From NCBI GenBank assembly GCA_013698495.1, contig JACCUV010000216.1, positions 1 through 5,996 of the forward strand: 5,996 bases of DNA, in the 5' to 3' direction. Positions 1 through 5,142 of the stretch are shown piece by piece. The notes under the pieces are model-generated. The model did not search any database and was not told the origin of the DNA. It saw nothing but the letters and a program-made list of their open reading frames with translations. Numbering within the stretch: the first letter of the stretch is position 1; every line of letters starts with the position of its first letter. The DNA is from Chloroflexia bacterium. GTDB lineage: Bacteria; Chloroflexota; Chloroflexia; Thermomicrobiales; UBA6265. Made by a program: the position numbers and the translations under genes.

Positions 1-1165
1 GATCGACGAAATCGATGCGGCGGCCGTTGGCATTGGCGACGATGATGTGCTCGCCGGTGAGCGCGACATCCTGCGCAACGCGGATCGACTCCGCGGCCAT
101 GCCCTGGAGGCGCTTTCCGCGCTGGTGGACGACGACATAGCGAACGGCGCCGACATCACGTCGCTCGTGCGTCGGGTCACCTCGCTGACCACAGCCATTG
201 CCTCGTATGACTCCACATCGGGCGAACTCGACAGCCGCGCCAACGAACTCCTCGTCCTGGCCGAGGACCTCGCTCGCGAACTTCGAACCTACGCCGAACG
301 CATCGAATCCGATGAGTCGCGGCTGGCCGAGGTCGAGGATCGGCTTTCCACGATCCAGTCGCTCAAGCGCAAATACGGGGCAACACTGTTGGATGTGCTC
401 GACTTCGCGGAAAGGGCGTGCCGGGAACTGGCCGATTTGACTTCGGGTGAACTCGACCTCGGCGCGCTTCAGGTACGGGAATCGACACTCGGGACGCACG
501 TCGCGTCGCTTTCGATCGCCCTTTCCGATGATCGTAAGCTGGCCGCGAAACAACTTTCCGCCGCCGTCGAACAAAGCATCGCCGATCTCCACATGGGTCG
601 CGCCGAAATCATGATTGCCGTGAACCACCGCGAAGACGCCACCGGAATCGCCTTGCCCGGAACGTCGATCGATGCTTCGTTCCATATCGACGAATCCGGC
701 ATCGACGAAATCGAGTTTTTGATTGCGCCGAACGCCGGCGAAGCTCTGAAACCGCTTGCCCGAAGTGCATCTGGCGGCGAGACGGCCCGCCTGATGCTTG
801 CAGTGAAATCGATTCTCTCGGATGTCGATCTCACCCCCACCCTCGTCTTCGATGAAATCGACGTCGGAGTCGGCGGCCGTTCCGGTCAAGTAGTTGGCGA
901 AAAGCTGTGGGGTATCTCGCAACGGCATCAGGTCATTGTCGTGACTCATCTGCCGCAGGTCGCGGCGCTGGCCGATACCCATCTCAAAATCGAGAAACGG
1001 GAAGTGGATCGCAGAACTGTTTCCGATGTGCGAGTGCTGACCGGAACCGATCGCGAGCTGGAAGTGGCGGCGATGATCGACGGGTTGCCTCCGGGTGAGG
1101 CGGCGCGATTAAATGCGAAGACGATGCTCGATCGCTCCCGCGCATTTGTCGCGTCCTCACGATGA
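1..1165 (+). CDS. recN: DNA repair protein RecN, 5'-truncated (C-terminal about 387 residues)
   Basis: RecN is an SMC-like ATPase that acts early in recombinational repair of double-strand breaks, in the cytoplasm on DNA. The reading frame is open from base 2 with no start visible, so the gene begins upstream. RecN is usually about 550-570 residues, so roughly 180 residues are missing, including the Walker A motif of the N-terminal head. The visible part starts in the coiled-coil arm. The RecN-typical segment RLSTIQSLKRKYG lies at about 338-379. The C-terminal ATPase head carries the ABC signature SASGGETARL (about 764-793), the Walker B block LVFDEIDVGVGGR (about 842-880) and the switch histidine in VVTHLPQVAALAD (about 938-976). 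The frame ends cleanly at TGA 1163-1165. All visible catalytic elements are intact. The family call is very secure; a generic SMC or SbcC protein would lack the LKRKYG and GVGGR context. Confidence 0.96.
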   Translation, partial: IDEIDAAAVGIGDDDVLAGERDILRNADRLRGHALEALSALVDDDIANGADITSLVRRVTSLTTAIASYDSTSGELDSRANELLVLAEDLARELRTYAERIESDESRLAEVEDRLSTIQSLKRKYGATLLDVLDFAERACRELADLTSGELDLGALQVRESTLGTHVASLSIALSDDRKLAAKQLSAAVEQSIADLHMGRAEIMIAVNHREDATGIALPGTSIDASFHIDESGIDEIEFLIAPNAGEALKPLARSASGGETARLMLAVKSILSDVDLTPTLVFDEIDVGVGGRSGQVVGEKLWGISQRHQVIVVTHLPQVAALADTHLKIEKREVDRRTVSDVRVLTGTDRELEVAAMIDGLPPGEAARLNAKTMLDRSRAFVASSR

Positions 1166-1181
1166 CCGGAGCAGGTGCGGC

Positions 1182-1187
1182 TATACT
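1182..1187 (+). promoter_or_regulatory. Candidate -10 element upstream of the ybaB gene
   Basis: TATACT matches the sigma-70-type -10 consensus TATAAT at five of six positions. It lies in the gap between recN and ybaB. Transcription starting about 7 nt downstream would give a leader of roughly 85 nt before the ATG at 1279. No TTGACA-like -35 box sits 16-18 nt upstream. The surrounding ten bases, CTATACTTCA, match nine of ten bases of the candidate pyrB promoter core (CTATACTCCA, minus strand), which raises the chance that this is a real promoter. The assignment rests on sequence resemblance only. Confidence 0.4.
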
Positions 1188-1207
1188 TCATGGCGGCCAG
1201 GTCGACG

Positions 1208-1221
1208 CGTTGGCTCCAACG
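1208..1221 (+). other. Small hairpin in the recN-ybaB gap
   Basis: CGTTG (1208-1212) and CAACG (1217-1221) are perfect reverse complements around the four-base loop GCTC. The hairpin would form in the proposed ybaB leader. It has no following T-run, so it does not look like an intrinsic terminator of recN. It could be a structural element in the leader or a chance dyad; five base pairs is short. Confidence 0.3.
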
Positions 1222-1266
1222 GTCAGCCTGTGTTGAAACCATGCGAAGACTCCTTTGTGTGCCCTT

Positions 1267-1272
1267 GGAGGA
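1267..1272 (+). promoter_or_regulatory. Ribosome binding site of ybaB
   Basis: GGAGGA is a strong Shine-Dalgarno sequence placed 6 nt before ATG 1279. It decides the start: the in-frame TTG at 1255 lies upstream of this site and would read through it. Confidence 0.85.
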
Positions 1273-1278
1273 CAAACT

Positions 1279-1584
1279 ATGCAACAGCCAAATATGAAAA
1301 TGATCCAGCAAATGCAGAACCGGATGACCAAGATCCAGGAGGAACTTGAGGAAACGATCGTTTCCGGCTCCTCCGGCGGTGGAGTTGTGACCGCTGAGGT
1401 GAATGGCCAGCGATCGTTCAAGTCGATCAAGATCGATCCGTCGGCGGTTGACCCTGACGATGTCGAAATGCTTGAGGATCTGATCGCCGCCGCCGTTCAG
1501 GATGCGATGGAGAAGGCCCAGGCGCTCGCTGAAGACAAGATGAGCGCCCTCACTGGCGGGATCAAAATTCCGGGACTCACGTAG
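1279..1584 (+). CDS. YbaB/EbfC family nucleoid-associated protein
   Basis: This 101-residue protein belongs to the YbaB/EbfC family. These are small dimeric DNA-binding proteins associated with the nucleoid; some members affect gene expression, but the cellular role is only partly known. The sequence shows the family layout: an N-terminal helix rich in Met, Gln and Glu (MKMIQQMQNRMTKIQEEL), a central strand region with VTAEVNGQ and SIKIDPSAVD, then the helix MLEDLIAAAVQDAMEKAQ and the conserved C-terminal ending LTGGIKIPGL. The length is typical. I chose ATG 1279 because GGAGGA sits 6 nt upstream and the family starts with a short Met-rich segment; TTG 1255 is a less likely alternative. In many bacteria this gene lies between dnaX and recR. 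Here it follows recN after 113 nt and precedes a DUF951 gene by 31 nt, so it probably leads a short operon. Confidence 0.94.
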   Translation: MQQPNMKMIQQMQNRMTKIQEELEETIVSGSSGGGVVTAEVNGQRSFKSIKIDPSAVDPDDVEMLEDLIAAAVQDAMEKAQALAEDKMSALTGGIKIPGLT

Positions 1585-1603
1585 CGTTTTCCACGGTCGT
1601 CCC

Positions 1604-1610
1604 AAGGAAG
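1604..1610 (+). promoter_or_regulatory. Ribosome binding site of the DUF951 gene
   Basis: AAGGAAG lies 5 nt before ATG 1616 and supports that start over the internal ATG at 1646. The 31-nt gap after ybaB contains no terminator-like structure, so the two genes are probably cotranscribed. Confidence 0.6.
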
Positions 1611-1615
1611 TCGGC

Positions 1616-1858
1616 ATGGTCCTCAAGGAACCAGTTCCCTTCTACATGGACGATGTGGTGCAACTGCGCAAACCGCACCCATGCGGATCGTTGGAGTGGA
1701 CGGTGGTGCGCATCGGCGCCGACATCGGGTTGCGCTGTCGGACGTGCGGTCGCCGGGTCCTGCTTCCCCGGCGCACCCTGGAGAAGCGGCTCAAGAAGTT
1801 CGTTTCGCGCGGACCCGCGGCGCCGGTGCAGGGTACATCCGAGCTGGTGACCGGGTGA
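1616..1858 (+). CDS. DUF951 family small protein, putative metal-binding
   Basis: This 80-residue protein matches the DUF951 family (Bacillus subtilis YyzM-like), whose function is not established. The family core spans about residues 11-62: DDVVQLRKPHPCGSLEW, then WTVVRIGADIGLRC, then CRTCGRRVLLPRRTLEKRLKKF. His21, Cys23, Cys41 and Cys44 are placed so that they could bind one zinc ion, and the basic C-terminal part would suit nucleic acid contact; both points are inference. The tail after residue 63 (RGPAAPVQGTSELVTG) lies beyond the core and looks unstructured. ATG 1616 has AAGGAAG 5 nt upstream; a start at ATG 1646 would trim ten residues and keep the whole core. The stop TGA overlaps the GTG start of the downstream transporter gene, which suggests coupled translation. 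The family call is firm and the function unknown. Confidence 0.9.
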   Translation: MVLKEPVPFYMDDVVQLRKPHPCGSLEWTVVRIGADIGLRCRTCGRRVLLPRRTLEKRLKKFVSRGPAAPVQGTSELVTG

Positions 1859-3240
1859 CCACCGCCGCAGTAGCTCATGGTTTGGACGACTCGATACCGG
1901 CGGTGCTGAGAAACGGTCCGTTTCTCCGGCTTTGGCTGGTCCAGGCCATCACCCAAACCTGTCAAAACATGATCAACTTCGCCCTTCTGCTCCGCGTGCG
2001 CGATGTTGTCGAGGTCCACAACCTGCCCCAGGCGAACACCGCGATCAGCCTCGTGATCCTCGCCTTCTCGTTGCCCGCCGTGCTATTCGGCCCGTTGGCC
2101 GGGGTGATTGCCGACCGTTCCAACAAGCGGACGCTGCTGGCCTTATTGAATGTTGCCCGCGCCGGAGCGGTGCTGCTGTTTTTGGTCATTCGCCCCGGCT
2201 GGCATGTGGAAACGATTCTCGCGGCCTACTACGTCGTGACATTCGTGTTCGGCATCGCCGGCCAGTTCTTCGCCCCCGTGTTGGGCGCAACGATCCCGGT
2301 AGTGACACCTCGAACCCAACTGATGTCCGCCAACGCACTGTTCAATCTCACGTCCACGGCGGCGCAACTTGTCGGTTTTGCGGCGGTCGGTCCAATTTTG
2401 GTCAAGGCCGTCGGCATCGACTCGTTGTTCATTGGCGCGATCGTTGTCTACCTGGCCAGCGCGGCCCTCGTCCTGACGCTTCCGGTCACACCGGTGGTTG
2501 CGGTCTCCGCTGGCGTCAAGTCGATGTCCCCGACGCACCGATTGATCAATGACATGAAGGAGGGTCTCGTTTTCATCCTCCAGGATCCGGCGCTCATGCG
2601 CGCAATCGGCTACCTCACGTTGGCCTCGACGACGTTCCTGCTCGTGGCCACGCTCGGACCGGAATTCGTCACCTCGGTGATTGGTCTGCGGAAGGAAGAC
2701 ATCGGATTTGTGGTGGCGCCAGCGGGACTCGGGGTGCTGGTGGGCGTGATTGTGGTGCCGCGGGTCGCCCGCCGCATCGGACGGGATTGGTTGATCGACC
2801 TTTCGCTCGCTTCGGCAGGACTGATGTTGGCCCTGATGGCAATCTCGCGCTCGTTTCTCGATGTGTTCTGGACGGCTCCGGCGCCTGTGGTGCTGGTGGC
2901 GATGTTCACCGGTTCGTTCGCCCTGGTGCTGGGAATCTGCAACGCGTTCATCCTCGTGCCGTCGCAAACGATGCTCCAGGAGCGTTCGAACGAGGCGGTC
3001 CGAGCCCGCGTCTACGCGACGTTTTTCACCATCTCGAATTCGTTTGCGTTCATCCCCATTTTCTTCGCGGCCGCGGCGGCTGACCTTTTCGGTGTCGTCA
3101 AAGTGCTCATGGTCGTCGCCGCCCTGGTTGGAGGGCTCGGTCTCGTCGGATTGGTTCATCGCCGCGCGTCCGAACTGTCCCGCTGGGAGCGCGTTCAGAC
3201 CAGTCACCGCCAGGGACCCGACTCTCTCCCTTCGGGGTGA
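1855..3240 (+). CDS. MFS transporter, 12 predicted membrane helices
   Basis: This 461-residue inner-membrane protein is a Major Facilitator Superfamily transporter, probably an exporter of the EntS/MFS_3-like type, but its substrate cannot be read from sequence. Twelve hydrophobic segments are visible at about residues 24-47, 62-84, 95-112, 119-141, 163-183, 187-209, 248-268, 284-302, 312-331, 342-366, 387-407 and 414-434. A hydrophilic loop (about 210-247) divides the two six-helix halves. The MFS motif A appears after helix 2 as GVIADRSNKRTLL (residues 83-95). A short polar C-terminal tail follows helix 12. I chose GTG 1855, four bases overlapping the DUF951 stop, with GGTGA at 1846-1850 as a weak ribosome site. 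An in-frame ATG at 1681 would add 58 residues read from inside the DUF951 gene, with no transporter-like content, so I reject it. The gene ends 3 nt from the convergent pyrB stop. Confidence 0.92.
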   Translation: MTTAAVAHGLDDSIPAVLRNGPFLRLWLVQAITQTCQNMINFALLLRVRDVVEVHNLPQANTAISLVILAFSLPAVLFGPLAGVIADRSNKRTLLALLNVARAGAVLLFLVIRPGWHVETILAAYYVVTFVFGIAGQFFAPVLGATIPVVTPRTQLMSANALFNLTSTAAQLVGFAAVGPILVKAVGIDSLFIGAIVVYLASAALVLTLPVTPVVAVSAGVKSMSPTHRLINDMKEGLVFILQDPALMRAIGYLTLASTTFLLVATLGPEFVTSVIGLRKEDIGFVVAPAGLGVLVGVIVVPRVARRIGRDWLIDLSLASAGLMLALMAISRSFLDVFWTAPAPVVLVAMFTGSFALVLGICNAFILVPSQTMLQERSNEAVRARVYATFFTISNSFAFIPIFFAAAAADLFGVVKVLMVVAALVGGLGLVGLVHRRASELSRWERVQTSHRQGPDSLPSG

Positions 3241-3243
3241 TCG

Positions 3244-4164
3244 TCAATTCGAACTGGCCCTAAGGAGTTGATTCAGCAACGCCATGCGGATATAGACGCC
3301 GTTGCGAGCTTGCCTGAAATACGCGGCGCGGGGATCGGCGTCCACGGCCGGGCTGATCTCGTCGACGCGCGGCAGCGGATGCATGATGATCGCCTTGGGA
3401 CCGAGCAAGGCCAACGACTCCTCGTTCAAGATGTATATTCCCTGGGCGGCTCTGTATTCGTCCTGGGTGGCGAAACGCTCCCGCTGGATGCGAGTCTGAT
3501 ACACCACGTCGGCGACCACCAGAGCCTTCCCCAAATCCGGTTCGTCGCGGTATCGGACGCCAGCAGCATTCAGGGCCTGCCGCACATCGTCGCCCATTGG
3601 CACGGCATCCGGTGAGACGAAGAGCAGGTTGACGTTGCTGGTCATTCGAAACATCATCGCCAGCGACCGCACAGCTCGCCCGAACCTGAGATCGCCAACG
3701 AGCGCGACGGTCAGGTCATCGAACTGGTTCAACTCGTCGTGAATCGTATAGAAATCGAGCAGCGCCTGGGTTGGGTGTTCCCCCGGACCATCGCCGCCGT
3801 TGACGATCGGAACCGGTGACACCGTCGCTGCCCGCGCCGCCGCGCCCTGCTCGTGATGTCGAATCACGATGCAATCGGCATACCCGGCGACGATCCTCAC
3901 CGTGTCCTCAACCGACTCGCCCTTGATCGCGGAAGAGAATTCAAGTGCGTTCTCGGTGGAAAGCACCTGACCGCCAAGTCGCAACATCGCGGATTCAAAA
4001 CTGAGCCGGGTGCGGGTGGACGGTTCGTAGAAGAGCGTCGCCAGAATGCGATCGTTCAGCAACCCATCGCGTGCGCTAACCGATTTCATCCGATCGGCGT
4101 CCCGGAAGAGGTCAAGGACCCACTCGCGCTCGAACTGCTCCACCGCAACAATGTGTTTCAACAA
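3244..4164 (-). CDS. pyrB: Aspartate carbamoyltransferase, catalytic chain
   Basis: This 306-residue cytoplasmic enzyme joins carbamoyl phosphate and L-aspartate to make N-carbamoyl-L-aspartate, the committed step of pyrimidine synthesis. The length matches the family (E. coli PyrB has about 310). The carbamoyl-phosphate loop FYEPSTRTR is at residues 45-53. Further active-site residues, placed by comparison with E. coli, are Ser77 and Lys81 (SSAIKGES), Arg102, His130 and Gln133 (HPTQ), Arg163 (FGRAVRSL), Arg225 and Gln227 (QTRIQRER) and the HPLPRVDEI block at 262-270. None is missing. The aspartate-binding QTRIQ motif separates it from ornithine carbamoyltransferase. No in-frame ATG occurs before residue 26, and an in-frame TGA at 4170-4168 closes the frame upstream, so translation most likely starts at TTG 4164 or the next codon, TTG 4161. 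No regulatory chain (pyrI) or dihydroorotase (pyrC) gene is adjacent. Its promoter probably lies in the divergent region shared with the hydrolase gene. Confidence 0.96.
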   Translation of the reverse strand: MLKHIVAVEQFEREWVLDLFRDADRMKSVSARDGLLNDRILATLFYEPSTRTRLSFESAMLRLGGQVLSTENALEFSSAIKGESVEDTVRIVAGYADCIVIRHHEQGAAARAATVSPVPIVNGGDGPGEHPTQALLDFYTIHDELNQFDDLTVALVGDLRFGRAVRSLAMMFRMTSNVNLLFVSPDAVPMGDDVRQALNAAGVRYRDEPDLGKALVVADVVYQTRIQRERFATQDEYRAAQGIYILNEESLALLGPKAIIMHPLPRVDEISPAVDADPRAAYFRQARNGVYIRMALLNQLLRASSN

Positions 4165-4165
4165 A

Positions 4166-4175
4166 CCTCATCCCC
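4166..4175 (-). promoter_or_regulatory. Ribosome binding site of pyrB
   Basis: Read on the minus strand, the bases are GGGGATGAGG. The purine-rich GGGGA part ends 6 nt before TTG 4164, and GAGG ends 4 nt before TTG 4161, so the site supports a TTG start but does not separate the two adjacent candidates. The ATG inside it (4171-4169) is out of frame with pyrB. Confidence 0.55.
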
Positions 4176-4208
4176 ACGGACCGCACCCAAAAATCCAGAC
4201 CACGTTGG

Positions 4209-4214
4209 AGTATA
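4209..4214 (-). promoter_or_regulatory. Candidate -10 element for pyrB
   Basis: On the minus strand this reads TATACT, five of six matches to TATAAT, inside the ten-base string CTATACTCCA that nearly repeats the ybaB promoter core. A start point about 7 nt downstream would give a pyrB leader of roughly 38 nt, a normal length. No recognisable -35 box is present at the usual distance. I see no PyrR-type attenuator or terminator hairpin in the short leader. Confidence 0.4.
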
Positions 4215-4216
4215 GT
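4211..4216 (+). promoter_or_regulatory. Candidate -10 element for the MBL-fold hydrolase gene
   Basis: TATAGT on the + strand matches TATAAT at five of six positions and overlaps the minus-strand TATACT by four bases. Initiation about 7 nt downstream would leave a leader of roughly 28 nt before ATG 4252. No clear -35 box is seen. Only one of the two overlapping elements may be active. Confidence 0.3.
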
Positions 4217-4232
4217 GCGGACCAGACCGACA

Positions 4233-4238
4233 GAGGAG
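4233..4238 (+). promoter_or_regulatory. Possible ribosome binding site of the MBL-fold hydrolase gene
   Basis: GAGGAG is the only good Shine-Dalgarno match before ATG 4252, but the 13-nt spacing is longer than usual. No GTG or TTG lies in frame between it and the ATG, so the start call does not change. Initiation may be moderate in efficiency. Confidence 0.4.
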
Positions 4239-4251
4239 CGAGCGAACTTCC

Positions 4252-5142
4252 ATGTATGCACCTTTGAGCGACCGGGTCGGATACGTGCCCGGAGGCACGA
4301 ACATCGGCATAATTCGCAACGACCCGACTCACGTTACGCTGATAGACACTGGGCTCAATGACACGACAGCGCGGAAGGTGTTGCGGGTCGTGCGAGACGA
4401 ACTGCACTCCGAGGTCGTGGCGATCCTGAACACGCACGGGCATGCCGACCATTTTGGCGCCAACGCATTTGTGCGGAAGCGAACCGGCTGCGAAGTCTGG
4501 GCTCCGGATATCGAAGCGACCGTCATCCGCCATCCCATCCTCCAACCGGCCTTCCTGTATGGTGGCGCTGATCCGCTGGACACGCTTCGCAGCCGCTTCC
4601 TGCTGGCCGAAGCGAGTCCGGTCGATGGCATAGCGGAGATTGGCCCTCAGGATTTTTTCGGCGCGGCGATCGAGGTCGTTGCGCTGCCGGGTCATTCGCC
4701 GAACCACACCGGGGTACTGGTCGATGGGGTCTTCTTTTGCGCGGATGTCGTGTTCCCCGAGGCCGCGATCGAAAAGTACCGGATTCCGTATCTCTATGGG
4801 CTCACCGATCACCTTGCATCGCTGGATGCGGCCCTGGCGATTCCCGCCGGGTTCGTGGTACCCGGCCACGGACCGCACAGCGAGTCAATCGATGCCCTGG
4901 TTGGCCTTAATCACCAGGCGATCGACCGAACGCTCGCCGCGATTGCGAACACGCTCCAGACGCCGTCGGCCAGCGATCGGGTCTGCACCGAGGTGTTCCG
5001 GGCATTGGACGTTCCGGCCCTGAACGCACAGGGTTTCTTCCTGCTCAAACCGACGATCAATGCCTATCTCGCGCATCTCGAACGAACCGGCGTCGCAGTG
5101 TTCGAAGTGGTTGAACAGGAACCTCTATGGAGCCTCGCCTGA
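4252..5142 (+). CDS. MBL-fold metallo-hydrolase, substrate unknown
   Basis: This 296-residue protein has the metallo-beta-lactamase fold, a metal-dependent hydrolase scaffold used by glyoxalase II, lactonases and many uncharacterised enzymes. The full metal-binding set is visible: THGHADH (residues 61-67, giving His62, His64, Asp66 and His67), His148 in LPGHSPNHTG, Asp165 in FFCADVVFPE and His206 in VPGHGPH. The N-terminal strand IDTGLND (31-37) is also typical. About residues 90-130, between the first and second metal motifs, form a longer insertion with PAFLYGGADPL, which could make a substrate lid. The region after 215 is a helical tail lacking a domain I recognise; its LNAQGFFLLKPTINAYLAHLE stretch could be a dimer or lid helix. 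No signal peptide is seen, so it is probably cytoplasmic. ATG 4252 is the only good start. The gene is divergent from pyrB and overlaps the next gene's 3' end by 18 nt. Confidence 0.9.
   Translation: MYAPLSDRVGYVPGGTNIGIIRNDPTHVTLIDTGLNDTTARKVLRVVRDELHSEVVAILNTHGHADHFGANAFVRKRTGCEVWAPDIEATVIRHPILQPAFLYGGADPLDTLRSRFLLAEASPVDGIAEIGPQDFFGAAIEVVALPGHSPNHTGVLVDGVFFCADVVFPEAAIEKYRIPYLYGLTDHLASLDAALAIPAGFVVPGHGPHSESIDALVGLNHQAIDRTLAAIANTLQTPSASDRVCTEVFRALDVPALNAQGFFLLKPTINAYLAHLERTGVAVFEVVEQEPLWSLA

Larger units (their letters stand above)
4178..4223. repeat. Imperfect inverted repeat flanking the divergent promoter core
   Basis: GGACCGCAC (4178-4186) and GTGCGGACC (4215-4223) are reverse complements at eight of nine positions, with 28 nt between them. 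The right arm overlaps the end of the candidate -10 elements and the left arm lies in the expected pyrB leader. This could be an operator for a regulator binding two sites or through a DNA loop, or a chance dyad in GC-rich DNA. A direct repeat, CCAGACC at 4195-4201 and 4222-4228, lies in the same stretch. Confidence 0.25.

Noticed and set aside
1250..1270. CTCC (1250-1253) could pair with GGAG (1267-1270) and hide the ybaB ribosome site
   Set aside because: Only four base pairs with a long loop; too weak to propose as a regulatory switch.
1166..1278. Faint resemblance of the recN-ybaB gap to the 5' arm of a small bacterial SRP RNA, which can lie near ybaB
   Set aside because: The diagnostic GGAAGGAAGCAGC-type loop is absent and I cannot pair the two ends into a long helix, so no ncRNA is called.
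946..1626. A 226-codon minus-strand frame spanning the recN end and ybaB
   Set aside because: It runs across two well-supported + strand genes and shows no family pattern.
1681..1854. Longer transporter start at ATG 1681
   Set aside because: The added 58 residues are a second-frame reading of the DUF951 gene, are Arg/Gly/Ala-rich and do not resemble a transporter N-terminus.
2143..3207. A 354-codon open frame on the minus strand across the transporter gene
   Set aside because: Its product is rich in His, Arg, Gln, Asp and Glu with no domain pattern, as expected from the antisense of hydrophobic transporter codons. The + strand frame is clearly the real gene.
3260..3270. TAAGGAG followed by a TTG on the + strand after the transporter stop, resembling a ribosome site
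   Set aside because: The following + strand frame is antisense to the conserved C-terminal part of pyrB and has no coding signature.
4168..4878. A 236-codon minus-strand frame opposite the MBL-fold hydrolase
   Set aside because: It lacks recognisable motifs and covers a gene with complete metal-binding motifs; it is a product of GC-rich codon use.
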